Source of the DNA: Vesta saturnalis
Taxonomy: Eukaryota; Arthropoda; Insecta; Coleoptera; Lampyridae
Assembly: GCA_036346205.1 (NCBI GenBank)
Contig: JARFJB010002087.1
Coordinates: 3,315,501 to 3,379,500 of the forward strand
DNA: 64,000 nt
Direction: 5' to 3'
Numbering within the stretch: position 1 is the first letter of the stretch; each line of letters opens with the position of its first letter. Under the pieces are notes generated by a model. The model made no database searches. It was not told the origin of the DNA and saw only the letters and a list, made by a program, of their open reading frames with translations. This document shows, one piece after another, positions 1 through 11,660 of this stretch. Made by a program: the position numbers and the translations under genes.

Positions 1-309
1 AGCAGATGATTTCTAAATTCTAAATTCCCAAAAGCAATCATACACGCCGTGTGCTGGTCTTTGGATTTATTTCAACAGCGTCCAAAATCTCTTCTTCTAT
101 TTCCACCGTCCTTATGGATCGTCTGCGTCCAGAATTTAAACGGCTTTGTTGAAACGTAGACGTCTTTCGATATTAGCAATATGGCGATATGGAGTTCTAC
201 GGAAAGATATTTTCCTATAAATTCGTACAATTCTTCGACTGTTGCAATGGCAAAATCCATGGACTAAAAACATATCCACCATTTCAGAATTAGTGAAACT
301 GTGAGCCAT
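1..309 (-). pseudogene. Mariner-like transposase N-terminus (DUF4817 helix-turn-helix), partial
   Basis: Read on the minus strand from the ATG at 307-309, the product begins MAHSFTNSEMVDMFLVHGF. It continues with the CNSRR..RIYR pattern of the DUF4817 DNA-binding region found at the N-terminus of insect mariner-like transposases. Further on, EEEILDAVEINPKTSTRRV matches the second helix-turn-helix of the family. Reading needs several frame changes and meets in-frame stops, including one after TSTRRV, so the gene is dead. The catalytic DDE domain would lie outside the window. I see no host-gene alternative. Confidence 0.72.
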
Positions 310-993
310 AATTGTGAATCTTTATCAACGGAAAAGCGACAGAAAAAACTAACGTTTGATAAATAAATTCAACTGTCGATGTGGTAACTAAAAAGCAAAG
401 GCGACTAAAGTTTTTACCTAAGTAAAAGCGCTTGGGCAAATGTGCAATGCATTAGAAAATATTTTATTCTGGCTAAACCATTTGTCTTATCCAAATTTTC
501 ATGAGAGAAAAGATTCAAAATTAATTGAAATTAATTAAAACTAATTGTTACTGCGGAAAAATAGGATAGTCAAATAAGTTATTTTGATACTTTTGTATGA
601 GCTTTAAGTGCGTTTTATCGGAAACCGGTGCTCTTAGCGATATCAAGAAGGTATACCATTTTTAAGCAGAATAGGTAGGAAAACTATTATTCCATACTAA
701 AAGGGCCTAGAGTGTAGCTCAAAAAGTTGTGGTTTAAATATATCCTAATGGTCGCTTGTAGCGCCCTCTACGAAATACACTGAAATCTATGATAAATTTT
801 AATTTCGCATCCCAAGAAACCCCTTATAAGAAATTTTATAAAATTAGCTCAAAGCAGTCGAAAAGTTTCAACTTTGACACCCTGTAGCTTCGTTATTATC
901 ATCTTTTGTACTAAGGCAAGTTTAGTTAAATCGGCTTATTTTTACGTAAGTAATCTTGCTTATACTTTTGGCTATTCAATATAGGGATACCTG
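1..993 (-). mobile_element. Mariner-like element (DUF4817 type), cut by window start
   Basis: This is the 5' half, relative to its transposase, of a mariner-like element. The minus strand carries the transposase N-terminus (1-309). The remaining 310-993 is non-coding and reads like the long terminal inverted repeat (TIR) of this insect group. It ends with CCTG followed by TA at 991-995, which is the mirror of the CAGG-type ends seen elsewhere in this window. The other end lies outside the window, so element length and target duplication cannot be checked. The TIR call rests on resemblance to the complete copies at 1008-3059 and 8997-10643. Confidence 0.6.
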
Positions 994-1007
994 TATATAT
1001 GTGTGTG

Positions 1008-1404
1008 TATTTTAAAATCACTGACAGTCGAAAACTGGAGATTCTATGATTCAAAATAAGACAAAATGATCATAAATGCTTTTCCGAAAATGCTTCCTAA
1101 CCGAGATACAGGTTGATTTTAAAATACTTTTTAAGTTTTTTAAGATTCCTCAAAACTACAAAAGATATTACACTGAGATTTGGTACACCTAAATGTCTAA
1201 TTAAATACAATTAATGAGGTGAGTTTGAGTCCATCCAGTGGCGTAGAATATTTTAAGTTAATCAGTTTAAGTTAAAAAAACGCACGCCCTGGTTTTTTTA
1301 AATATTTTTGATAGATTCAACATTTAATTCTGCAAATAAAATCATACTTAGTATTTTTTCTATTGGGCACCCGTTTTTGAAATATTTTGCATTAACATAA
1401 ACGA
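1008..1404 (+). repeat. Left long TIR of the 1008-3059 element
   Basis: This is an inverted match to 2640-3059. Shared blocks include the motif around GGAGATTCTATGATTCAAAA, the block CCTCAAAACTACAAAAGATA, and the inner block that ends at AACATAAACGA near 1404. Confidence 0.82.
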
Positions 1405-1519
1405 CCACATTATTCAATAAAATCAAAATTTGTTTTATTTTACAAAAAATAACGCAGTTAACTATTAGGTGTATTATTAAAGAGATATTGAAGGAATCAA
1501 AACAAAGTAATAATTATTT

Positions 1520-2523
1520 TTATACATATTGTTCAAAATGTCCTCCTTCCTTTTGAATGCAAGCTTGTATTCTTCTTAGCAAATGAAACCTAACATGCTG
1601 AAAAATTTGTGGCATAGCCTAATCTCATCGCATGCCATCTGTATGCAATTCCAAAGTTGCTCTCGATTATCAATTTGAACAGAATAGACACGAGTTTTCA
1701 GATACCCCTACACAAAAAATCCAATGGGTTTAAATCTGGCGATGGTGCCGCCCACGGTACTTCACTTCCTCGTCCAATCCAGCGTCCAGGGAACCATACA
1801 TTTAAAATTCTCTGTCGTTTCGTGTAGAATGGTGGTGCACCATCATGCATGAAATACATGTTCATTCTAACATCTAAGGGTACGTCGTCAAACAATTCTG
1901 GTAAATCTTCTCAAAAATTTAAATAGAATTCGCCAGTAAGTCTTTGAGGAAAACGGATAGGTCCGATTAGGTGATCGTCTAGTATGCCTATCCAAATATT
2001 TTCGCTAAATCTATGTTGGTGAGCTGTAACTACAGTTGGATACTGATTTTCATCTAACCATTTGTGGGAATTATGCAAGTTTATTATTCCATTTCGGGAA
2101 AAATACACTCATCAGTGGTCAATAAGTTTCTAACAAATTGTACATCTTCAGCATTTTTATTTAAAACCATTCGTAAAATTCATTCGACGAGGATGGTCAT
2201 CAGGCAATAATGCATGCACTTTTGTAGGTGAAAGGGATGTAAATTTTGTTTCCAGACTTGCTATGCGACACACCAAATACTAAACCTAACTCAAATTTGT
2301 TCCTCAATTTCAACTGGTACACGAGCATTTCGTCCGGAATTTTCTTTCCTTTTAAACTTCCATACTCTTACAAGTTACGATGAACGGTTCTAAACGTAGT
2401 ATGATGTGGATGTCTTGTATTTGGAAATATTTGTTGATAAAGTCGTGGAGCTGCACGAGCATTGCAATTAGTATTACCATAACATAAATGCATATCGACC
2501 AGTTCTCGTTTGGAATAATTCAT
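1520..2523 (-). pseudogene. Mariner-like transposase, broken
   Basis: The start is the ATG at 2521-2523, giving MNYSKRELVDMHLCYGNTN followed by NARAA..LYQQIFPNTRHP, the DUF4817 N-terminus. The C-terminal part (about 1698-1895) contains the catalytic-core block FMHDGAPPFY, then GRWIGRG and SPDLNPLDFL, the IS630/Tc1/mariner DDE region around the second and third acidic residues. The end is LLRRIQACIQKEGGHFEQYV and a stop at 1520-1522, a typical terminus of the family. Expected length is about 335-350 residues, which fits the span. Frame changes and stops in the middle (for example after VHRNL, and near 1900 and 1650) make it non-functional. It lies inside the long TIRs and is their own transposase. 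Confidence 0.82.
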
Positions 2524-2639
2524 TTTTCACAATGAATTACAAAACACGCGTAAATGCAACTATTTTAGCAAACATAAGATTCGTAACTGTCAAATGCAAA
2601 GCAATCTCTGATTTATTTGGTTATTACTGAATAGTGTAT

Positions 2640-3057
2640 TCGTTTATGTTAATGCAAAATATTTCAAAAATGGGTGCCGCAACGAAAAAATACCAAGTAT
2701 GATTTTATTTGCAGAATTAAATGTTGAATTTAACAAAAAAATATTTCTTCAAAAAAAGCTGAGACGTGCGTTTTTTTACTTAAAGTGATTAACTTAACGT
2801 ATTCTACGCCACTGGATGGACCCAGTTGACTCAAACTCACCTGATTAATTGTACTTAATTAGACATTTAGGTGTACCAAATCTCAGTGTAATATCTTTTG
2901 TAGTTTTTGAGGAATCTTAAAAAAAATCTTAAAAAAAGTTATTTTTTAATCAACCTGTATCTCGGTTAAGAAGCATTTTCGGAAAAGCGTTTATGTTAGT
3001 TTTTGTCTTATTTTGAATGATAGAATCTCCAGTTTTCGTTTGTCGGTGATTTTAAAA

Positions 3058-3059
<2 letters not shown>
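2640..3059 (-). repeat. Right long TIR of the 1008-3059 element
   Basis: This is the inverted partner of 1008-1404. It carries a few extra A/T-run indels relative to the left arm. It also contains the block TCTACGCCACTGGATGGACC, which mirrors the left arm. Confidence 0.82.

Positions 3060-3060
<1 letters not shown>

Positions 3061-3116
<56 letters not shown>
3061..3116. repeat. (TA)n microsatellite
   Basis: An uninterrupted run of TA dinucleotides between a mariner end and a MITE end. It probably acted as a landing site for TA-specific elements. Confidence 0.97.
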
Positions 3117-3120
<4 letters not shown>

Positions 3121-3632
3121 GGTGAGTCAGTTTTTGTAGACAAACTTTAACAGGAGATAGAACACATGTTTGTAAAAGAAAAGTTCCTATAAACATATAT
3201 CGTAGAAGGCTTCGTTTCGAGATACAGGGTGTTGAATATAATTTTTTCTTAAATTTTGATTATAACTCATAAACGAATACTTAGATTTTTTCATGTTGGG
3301 GATAATGTCTATTAATTAAGGCATAAAACAAAGGATAAGAATGTTCACAAACTTGCACAGTGGCGGAGTGGAAGGGTGCTCAACCTTTCATAAACAGAAC
3401 TTCTACGCCAATGACTATTTCTTAAAAACTGTTATTTTCATTATCTACATACAGTTTAACAAAGATAATGTACCTTCTTCTGTTTCGAAATTCCTGTGCG
3501 TTTCCGAGTTATTTTGATTTTTAGTGTTTGATGTGGTACTAAGTTAAGTAATGTGCTTTATGTGAATAATTGAATATAAAGTTTTAATAAAAAGATATAA
3601 TGTTAAAGTTTGTCTACAAAAACTGACTCACC

Positions 3633-3636
<4 letters not shown>
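3117..3636. mobile_element. 520 bp MITE with perfect 36 bp TIRs
   Basis: Positions 3117-3152 and 3601-3636 are exact reverse complements; the outer bases read ACAGGGTGAGTCAGTTTTTG. The 450 bp interior has no coding potential. The element is embedded in a (TA)n run on both sides, as expected for a TA-targeting Tc1/mariner-type non-autonomous element. The perfect TIRs suggest a fairly recent copy compared with its neighbours. Confidence 0.88.

Positions 3637-3680
<44 letters not shown>
3637..3680. repeat. (TA)n microsatellite
   Basis: The continuation of the TA run on the right of the MITE, ending just before ACCGGGTGTT. Confidence 0.95.
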
Positions 3681-3683
<3 letters not shown>

Positions 3684-3730
3684 GGGTGTTACAAAAAGTA
3701 GGCCAATCCGTTAACCACATATTCTTTGGG

Positions 3731-4469
3731 ACAAAATAATACTGTTTCTCTTGAAACAGTACGAAAGAGACTTCGTGCCCGAAATTTATTTAGCAGGAGA
3801 CAGTTAAGGGTTCCCGAGTTATCCAGAGAACAAAATTAGTCGGCTAAATTGGTGTCTCGAGCACCAGAACTGAACAGTTGAAGATTGGCAAAATGTCCTT
3901 TTTCGGATGAAACCAGAATTGGTCTGAGATCAGATGACCGTCGAATTCGAATTTTAAGAGGTCCAGGTAGACAAACTAGACTGCAAACGGCCAGATCTGT
4001 CCCAAAATACAAAGGAGGAACGGCAATGTTCTGGGGCAGTATCATGATAGAGATAAAACTCTTTTGGTTCCACTACGCCAGAGTTTAACAGGTCCTAGGT
4101 ACGTTGATTTGGTGCTAGAACCAATAGTTAGGCTGTGGAGAGGTGCAGTGGAGACAATTTCGTCTTCATGCATGATAATGCCCTCCACATACCAGCCGAG
4201 TTGCTACAGAATTTCTAGAAAGAGAAGCTGTGACGGTTCTAGAATGGCTTGCCTCTTCACCAGACCTGAATCCCATTGAGCATGTGTGGACTGTGTCAAA
4301 AGGGATTAGTGCTAGAAGAAATGCTCCAGGAAATGTGGAACAGCTCATTCCAGCCGCCCAAGAGGAATGGGCAAACGTACGTCAGGAACACGTTGACACG
4401 TTGATTAGAAGGATTCGTCGTCGAATTGCAGCTTGTATTAGGGCTAGAGGTGGTAACACCGACTATTAA
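3731..4469 (+). pseudogene. Tc1-like transposase, truncated and frameshifted
   Basis: Plus-strand reading in shifting frames gives the Tc1 order. First comes a second helix-turn-helix, TVRKRLRARNLFSRRQLRVP (about 3750-3810). Next are NWCLEHQN and VEDWQ, then FSDETRIGLRSDDRRIRI with the first catalytic Asp (about 3900). Then come YKGGTAMFWGSIM, ASSPDLNPIEHVW (second/third catalytic region, about 4255-4290), and a C-terminus RRRIAACIRARGGNTDY with a stop at 4467-4469. The first ~100 residues are missing. At least one T is short in the T run before CGGATGAA near 3898, and other frame changes follow. The sequence at 3681 (ACCGGGTGTTACAAAAAG) may be its left TIR; I found no right partner. Confidence 0.83.
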
Positions 4470-5904
4470 AGTGAAAAACATGTCCGAAAAAGGTATCTAA
4501 CTTTTGTTTAACCAACTACCTACATCTTTAGTTTTCGCATTTTTATTGTTTTTGTTCATCTTAAATCTTTGTTGTAATTTTTTCTCGTTGTAATAAACTA
4601 AGTTATAATAAAGTCCTTCTCACTTTCTATACGGAATTTGTCAGAAATACTGAATAACATCGGAAATATTGGGTGATTCCATATAAGTTTGGTTGTGTGT
4701 ATATATAAGGTATAAAATGTGTGCTATGTGCCTGTTAAAATATTTAATTTGAAAATTGTTGTATAACCCCCAATTGCCTTTAGTCGTGCTGTAGCAATGA
4801 AAATTATAAAGCTTCTAGTTTATAAATTTACTTTAAGAATTTTGACGTTTTAACTTTAAAGTTCCCACAAAGTTTCATTACTTGTAAGATTCGGTGGTAA
4901 TTATTCATTCTTGGAATGACAAGTAAAAGAATAATGTTTATTGCAGGAAGTTTAAAGAAGTTTGTAGTTAAATTTGCCTCAATAAATAAATTTTATATAA
5001 CTCAAAATTCTTACCACAAAAATTACTTTCAGTTCTTTTCGAAGTGAACCAGGCTTGTTTGATATATAAAACTTTACATCCCTGCTAACGGCTAATAACT
5101 AAATTACTGTGATTTGCGGTATGACAATTAAATTAATTGCTCCACTAAATGTTAATTAACTGTACATATATAGTAATAAATTTATGGACCTGGCAACACA
5201 CATTGCAAAGTAAACTTGGTTACAATACGATGACAATTGAATAGTTATCCCCTATTATCAGTTAATGAATTACGCTTGATTACAATCTAAATCGAACAGA
5301 TCAAATGAATTCATAAACGTAAGTTAATAGGATATTTCTCTTAAAGAATTCTTTTTACAAGCGAGAAAACCCAGAACCAAAATTTCAGATTATTAACAGT
5401 TATAAAGAAAATTTTAGGTGAATTGACTTTAGGCATTAATCAAATAATAGCTGACACCAGGTTAAGATAAAAAATGTTTGCTACAACCTACCATGCATAC
5501 TGTAGACAAACAAAGGATTTAATGTGGAGTGTAGATAGTATCTAATAAAACTGGGGTAGTTACTTGGTATAATAATGGTAAAAGCCGAGCTTCTGTCCGG
5601 TAATTAATTCACTAATTTACTTAGGAAAGCCAGCAAGTTAGGATAGTTGAAACTTACTTAAATAGAATTAAACTTACGTAAGCTTTTTGGCTACTATAAT
5701 AACGACCAAAACAACCGGATAATTACTCATAAAACTAAATAATACGCCATTATTATGTATTATTACATGAGATTTAACAATTAAGCCATTATCAGTAGTA
5801 TAAAGAAGTATTAGTGAACTCTGTTGCTTTTTGTAATGTAGTCACATTTAACGAAATTTACTGAAACAGCAACTTTTCTTCCGTACGTTACAACTGAAAT
5901 TGAT
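4470..5904. other. No gene seen
   Basis: AT-rich DNA between the Tc1 relic and the piggyBac element. I found no convincing reading frame, repeat pair or RNA gene here. Confidence 0.6.
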
Positions 5905-6019
5905 TTAACCCTTAACTACGCATACGTAACGGACCAGTAGTGTCTGTCAGACACGCCACTGAGAATTTTTACTATGGTAATTAGGTATAGTAAAAAAGTG
6001 TCACAAATTAGTTATTATT

Positions 6020-6640
6020 TATGAAAATGTAAACTCTCACCATTATTATACACAATAAAATACTTGTCTTTTTTGGGTTTTTTAATGGTGTATTTGTATG
6101 TTAAAGTTATACAATCTAAACGTTTCGATAACACTTACAGTTTCGATAACACTTACAGTTATCTTCGTCAGTAGTAATATTATCTATTAAAATTGTTAAA
6201 GATGTCAAAACATGATTGAAAGTTGGAAAATTAAAACATAAACATAAGCCTGCTATTAACATAACAGTTCGAGAAACGAATAAAGCCAACTGTAGAATTC
6301 AATTTTTGTAAAAAATAACTAGATCATTAAAAATTAAATACTGTTAAACTGTCTTGAAGATGACAAATCAGAACACCCTCTAACGGTCGAAGGCTAACAA
6401 TGAAAAATTTTACAAAATTTAATCAAGTCATGATGTAAATGTAAAAACTTCAAGTCATGATGTAAATGTAAAAACTTCAATTTGAAATTGATAGAAACAT
6501 TCACAAATATAAACATGAATACAATTAAATTTCCACAGCACTATAATTTTCACATAGGTAGTTGAAATTAAAATGAAAAAATTACTTAAAATGTTCTGCA
6601 TTATGCTTTTCATTGTTAAATAGCACTTGCACTTATTGGC
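6020..6640 (-). repeat. Penelope-type terminal repeat nested in piggyBac
   Basis: Positions 6024-6500 closely match 12168-12600, which adjoins a Penelope GIY-YIG reading frame, so this is probably an isolated Penelope terminal repeat. A further ~95 bp block (6534-6630) matches 12672-12770 in the opposite orientation, so the two copies differ by an inversion. A short direct duplication (TCAAGTCATGATGTAAATGT, twice) sits at about 6422-6480. It lies between the left piggyBac end and the truncated transposase and therefore inserted into piggyBac. Confidence 0.66.
6112..6173 (-). ncRNA. Hammerhead-ribozyme-like motif (Penelope type), with internal duplication
   Basis: On the minus strand the order is CTGACGA, then A, then GATAAC-loop-GTTATC, then GAAAC GTT. 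This corresponds to the conserved hammerhead core 5' part (CUGANGA), stem II, and GAAA followed by a minimal stem III (AC/GU). Penelope-like elements are known to carry such type I hammerheads in their terminal repeats. Departures: one extra A before stem II, and an 18 bp tandem duplication spanning the loop, stem and GAAA (motif appears twice). Activity is doubtful; the family relationship is the stronger claim. Confidence 0.45.
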
Positions 6641-6659
6641 AAAGCTTATCTCCGATTTA

Positions 6660-7933
6660 TTTTTATTTCATTATTTACATTATTCGTATAATGCGAAGTT
6701 GGCAAGAAAATGATGGTCCGATTTTTTTCTATACACATATGAAACCAAAGTTGTATTTTTACGAAATCCAAAAGTATTAGTTTCAATATTTCTTGCTCTA
6801 TTTGGTTGGAAATGTTTATTCTTTACATTGCACCAACAATAGTCAATCCATTCTGAAATAATGAATCTGAAAATTTAATGCTCATAAAATATTTATCTAT
6901 TGTAATATTTTTATTGGTTCTATAGTAGGGTTCGCAAAATTTATGTACAACTATGTGTGCCAAATTTTCTGTTCAATTTTGTCACTCTTTCCCGAGATAT
7001 GGTATTCCAAATAAAGGATAACTTGCCTTACTGTCACGAATCCACCACATTTTCATACCATACTTATCAGGTTTACTCGGTAAATATTGTTTGAACGATA
7101 CCCGTCCTCGAAAAGGAAATTCACTTGCTCGTCAATCGTAAGGCTTTCTTCTGGTAAATAAAATTTTTTTGGCCTGTGATTTATATTTTCCCACAATTCT
7201 CTGATAGGTGTTAACTTGTCTTTTTATCGTCAAATCTTAAAAAAAAAAACGTTGAATAGCAACAAATTTATATTTTCCCATAGTAGCACGGAATATTGGA
7301 TTACCAAATATCGGATGCCAATACTCTCTCAAATCTAAATTACTTTGTTTATTTATACCAGTAGCCAAAAATAAACCTATAAACGCTTGCAATTCAATAG
7401 TATCTACTGGTTTCCACTTATTTTGCAATACTCTGTTTGCTTCAGAATTGGTGTACTTGACAATAAGTTTCAGTATATCTTCATCAAAAAATAAATTGAA
7501 AATATCAAAGGGATCATGAATCATTTTTCCAGAAGGAGTTAAAACCTTATGAATACTACCACTGATTGTTATGACGTTTAGTTCTTCTTACCTTCTCAGG
7601 TTCTGATTTCCATTTGGTTCCATCTTTACCCACATATTCAATATTCGTTTTATTTTGACCTAGTTCTAACTCTTCAATTTAATTTTCATTGGCGCTACAA
7701 AATTGCTCACCATCAACTTCAGATGCTGGTTCTGTCAAGTTATCTTCACTTTCAGAAACAGTATCAGCAACAAAACCCTCATCTTCCCTATCATTTTCTC
7801 TAAATGCATAGTTTTCATAGTCACTGTCTAACCGTCTAACACACTTTCCTTGTACACTAGCTATTACTCCAACAACTTCAGCTGCACATTTGTAAATGTC
7901 GATCGGTACCGACAAAATTAAGAAAAATAACAA
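6660..7933 (-). pseudogene. piggyBac transposase (DDE_Tnp_1_7), broken
   Basis: The N-terminal part (7679-7933) is acidic and serine-rich (DTVSESEDNLTEPASEVDGE), as in piggyBac N-termini. The next block (7237-7524) reads DPFDIFNLFFDEDILKLIV, WKPVDTIELQAFIGLFLATG, LREYWHPIFGNPIF and MGKYKFVAIQRFF, the conserved N-terminal region of the domain. Downstream (about 7020-7160), in other frames, are ESLTIDEQ, FRGRVSFKQYLPSKPDKYG, MKMWWIRDS and SYPLFGIPYLG, which include the first catalytic Asp region. The last recognisable piece (about 6690-6840) is NRARNIETNTFGFRKNTTLV. The cysteine-rich C-terminus is not visible and was probably lost where the Penelope piece inserted. Several frameshifts and stops are present. 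Confidence 0.85.
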
Positions 7934-8267
7934 AGGTTTACGAATTATATTTACTTTATTGCAAGTTTATTACTGTCGGGTTCGTTTCAACGCAGTACAA
8001 TTAAGCGGCTAGTTTTTTACAGTGTGCCTGTCGTATAAATTCCGAACGTGACGAACAGACACATCTGGGTTGTTACGTTGTACTTTCAAACAACCTCAAA
8101 TTCCAAGAAAAATAATTAAATTTATAACATTTCATTCGGATACTTTAATAGTTAAAATAGCAATGATAAATTAGAGTAAGCCGTTTTGTAATACAAGCAA
8201 TACTTTTAGTTATGGATATAAATAAAGTTGAAAAAGTGTCTGTTAGACACTACTGGATGGTTTAGAG

Positions 8268-8815
8268 TTAATATTAAGTGTAAGTTTTACCAGCATTAAA
8301 GTGTACTTACAAATCACACAATTTATACTTCTTTTCTAACTTTGTTTTCTAACATTGTTGGTTAAAAATGATTCGATTGTTATTAGGCAAAATGAGGTTT
8401 CCCTACTAAATTTTTTGTTACGCCATAAGAAGTATCCGTTAAGAGAATATTTCTAAGTGTCCAAAGAAAAATACGGTACTAAGAGTTAAACCGCACAATT
8501 TGTAATTAAGTGTGAGGATGAAATTTACTACATGAGTTTGGTAAATGTAACGAATAATGTAATGTAATGAATAAAAAATAATGTTTTGTTGTGATAGTAT
8601 TGGGATTGGGCCTAAACCCAAATTATATAATAGACGTTTCTACCACACGGTAAAGAAAACGCTGACAAAACTTAAATGTTATTTCCTTGACAACGAGCAA
8701 AAAAATTAAATCAGAAAATCAATCAGACCATATAAATTTGGCAACAAACGACACTATTTACAATATATAGATGGACATGAACAACGTTGCAAACTAGATT
8801 ATAGCACTGTGTGTT
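8268..8815. other. No gene seen
   Basis: AT-rich spacer between the piggyBac right end and a LINE-like tail. I recognise nothing in it. Confidence 0.55.
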
Positions 8816-8940
8816 TTATTTATTTATTTATTTATTGCCCAACAGTATAATTCCATTTACAGGACAATACATAACAAACTAACTATTACAAAGTATGTAA
8901 GTATTAATAGTATTTAATGAACATATAATAATGACCAAGT
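8816..8940 (-). mobile_element. Possible LINE 3' tail
   Basis: On the minus strand this ends in a (TAAA)n run (plus strand TTTATTTATTTATTTATT, 8816-8836), the type of simple-repeat tail that marks LINE 3' ends. It is preceded by a short non-coding 3' UTR-like stretch. No reverse-transcriptase frame adjoins it, so the copy would be very strongly 5' truncated. This is a weak call. Confidence 0.35.
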
Positions 8941-8996
8941 GTTAAAAATTACACTATTAACTATACAGAAATAAAGTAAAGAAATATATACATATA

Positions 8997-10643
8997 CCGG
9001 GTGTGGCGCGAAGAGTTTTGATTAAAAGTAATGGCGGATACAGTTATGTTAAAAATCTGTGGGTTTTGGATGACGGTGAGTTCAAATATAATATTGTCCT
9101 GAATGTTGCACTTTCGGTTATACCGGAAGTAGACGTCAACTTTGTTATTTTAAATGGAACCTAATATTTTTATTTTATTTTCGAATTATACATGAAATTC
9201 TAGATAAAATTTGTGCACAATGTACTATACCAAAATTAAGTACTTTCGAGATATTTCGATTTTATTTAAAATTTTGAAAAATCCTAGTCCACATTGAATA
9301 ACGATATCTCCATTAATAACGAAGCTGACGTAAAATTGTAACCAATAAACAACAAGCGCTTGCCCGTTAATTCCATATATCCATCTCATTGATATTTCAT
9401 TCAGGGTGTTTTAAACTTAGCCGCCAACATGCACAATTTAAATCATTTATAGGTTGCTAACTTTAAATAGAACACCCTGTAGTTTATTACATTTTCCGCT
9501 GTATTTTTTAAGCCAATTCGTTTGGTATCAGTATTCCTATACCTAAATCCAACCACTTTTGAGATATTTCATTATCTTAGTTAAAACTTAACAACACTTA
9601 ATTATTTCAACATTAGTGAAGGGTAGGCCATGTTTTCCATTATTTAAGGTGGTATTTTATTATTTTTCATAAGTTATTAATTCTGAAAAGTAACCAATAG
9701 CCTGAAAGGATTATTAATTGTGGATATCATTAAAAACGTTGACTAGGTATTTTGTATTAATTTAATTAGATAATTTAAAACAAAAATAACTAAATGTAAT
9801 ATTAAACAAATAAAGTTTTATAATGAGTGTTCAAAATTAGCACCATCTACTTCTAAACATTTATGAATGCTTTTATTAAGTTATCTCTTGTAATTCTGGA
9901 AATATGGTCGGGTGTTAGAGAATTAAAAGCAAGTAAGACTCTCTGCATCCTCAAAAGATGATGTTGATGAGTGGTAAGCTCATCCGTCTGAAGAACTTGA
10001 TGACTTGCCTGGTATGGGGCAAAATACGAGGAATATGAACGAAGATTTCCCAACAGGAGGATTCCAAATCACCAAACCTTTTCTTCTGTGTTTCAACACG
10101 TTCGAACTCATGCTTCATTTCCATCAGTTTCAATAAGATCTGATCGTCCTGTGGAGTTAAATGTGAATGAGCAAGAAAACATTCTACAGATGGTTGATCA
10201 GGTCCAGGGTTGAGTGTTAGAAGAATTTCTTCTCGAACAGGAGTCCCCGTATGTCAGTATGGCCAACATTACATCCCTATAAATACACATTCCTAACGGC
10301 AGCTCTCGCATTTCCATCACAAAATCCATAAATGTAAATGATGTCAGCATACTCTTCGTTAGAAAATTGAAAAGGCATTTTAAATTTAAATTACACTTAA
10401 TTTACTACAATCCACTTTGCCATTATTAGAACACAAACGAATAAATGACAGATTGTTTCGGTTTTGTTTTTCCAGTTGACTAATAATAATTACTTTCGAA
10501 AAATATGTAATCATTTATAAACTTTAAACGCTTGTATTTGGGTAACTATTGCGAATCAGGCCTATGTTTATGGGACTTTTTTACTTAAATTGACCCAAGG
10601 AACATACCATTTCAGTTTGTACAGTTCCTCACCGGACACCCTG
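8997..10643 (-). mobile_element. Mariner-like element, internally deleted (DUF4817 type)
   Basis: The left end CCGGGTGTGGCGCG is preceded by TA at 8995-8996. The right end, read inward, is CAGGGTGTCCGGTG, followed by TA at 10644-10645. Subterminal text such as AAATAGAACACCCTGTAG (near 9465) is typical of this insect group. Within it only the N- and C-terminal parts of a minus-strand transposase survive (9818-10378), so the element is non-autonomous through internal deletion. Confidence 0.7.
9818..10378 (-). pseudogene. Mariner-like transposase, N- and C-termini joined by deletion
   Basis: From the ATG at 10376-10378 the product reads MPFQFSNEEYADIIYIYGF then CDGNARAAV, the DUF4817 start. Frames then break up. 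The last part reads LTPDHISRITRDNLIKAF, and in a shifted frame HKCLEVDGANFEHSL and a stop at 9818-9820, which is the family C-terminus (an RI..CIE.DGGHFEH pattern). The whole catalytic DDE centre is missing: the span is about 185 codons instead of about 340. Confidence 0.72.
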
Positions 10644-10648
10644 TATAT

Positions 10649-11225
<577 letters not shown>

Positions 11226-11280
<55 letters not shown>
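11226..11280. repeat. (TA)n microsatellite
   Basis: A second TA run, on the far side of the ~105 bp insertion. It is followed by CACTTTATGGTGT, which also follows the TA run in R1 copy 2 (15804). Confidence 0.95.
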
Positions 11281-11283
<3 letters not shown>

Positions 11284-11299
11284 TTTATGGTGTATAATC

Positions 11300-11660
11300 C
11301 TCAAAATTGGGTTTGTGCAAAGAATGCTACTGAAAGACTGCGGAAAAGAGTTGACCAGATGCCATCAATGCTGGATGGATCATGACAATCTTGTCACTGC
11401 TTTAATTACCGAGTTTTTGATAAACAAAACATTGCCGTCGTTCCTCAACCATATTCTTGACTTTTGAGTTTTCCTGTTTAAATTGAAAAAAAAAGGACAA
11501 ATTTTAACAGTAGAAGACATTAAAAAACTGTAACCACCGGCTGAACAGTTTCTGAGTTCACCCCTTATGAATGGAAAACCGGATTTGGTTTTAAGGAACT
11601 GTTTTGAAGGAGATAGAGTCCATATCTGATTATATTGTAAATAAAACGTGTTATCGAACT
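11300..11660 (+). pseudogene. Mariner transposase C-terminal fragment (SETMAR-type family)
   Basis: In shifting plus-strand frames the order matches the C-terminal half of a mariner transposase: NATERLRKRVDQMPS, MDHDNLVTALITEFLI, NIAVVPQPYS, KLKKKGQILTVEDIKKTV and PYEWKTGFGFKELF. These correspond to LRKRV, HDNA.SH.A..V.EFL, PQPPYSPDL, the LKG....VE.I segment and the terminal W/C-rich block. Several frameshifts are present and the N-terminal half is absent. This is a different mariner family from the DUF4817-type copies nearby. Confidence 0.6.

Larger units (their letters stand above)
1008..3059 (-). mobile_element. Complete mariner-like element with long terminal inverted repeats
   Basis: The two ends are long inverted copies of each other: 1008-1404 matches the reverse complement of 2640-3059, with scattered substitutions and small indels. 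Between them a transposase pseudogene lies on the minus strand. Terminal sequence is TATTTTAAAATCAC at the left and its complement at the right. The right end abuts a (TA)n microsatellite, consistent with a TA target. TIRs near 400 bp are far longer than the roughly 30 bp TIRs of classical mariner, but are usual in this DUF4817 insect group. Both the length and the divergence between the TIRs point to an old insertion. Confidence 0.82.
5909..8267 (-). mobile_element. piggyBac-like element flanked by TTAA
   Basis: TTAA stands at 5905-5908 and again at 8268-8271, the hallmark target duplication of piggyBac. The ends begin CCCTTAACTACGC (left) and CTCTAAACCATCC (right, reverse complement). Each carries a subterminal 15 bp palindrome, GTGTCTGTCAGACAC at 5940-5954 and GTGTCTGTTAGACAC at 8236-8250. 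The transposase remnant lies on the minus strand between them. Length is about 2.36 kb, including a nested Penelope fragment at about 6020-6640. Confidence 0.9.

Noticed and set aside
9404..9481. Short inverted pair CAGGGTGTT ... AACACCCTG as a separate MITE
   Set aside because: It lies inside the long terminal region of the 8997-10643 mariner, where such phrases are part of the family's subterminal sequence.
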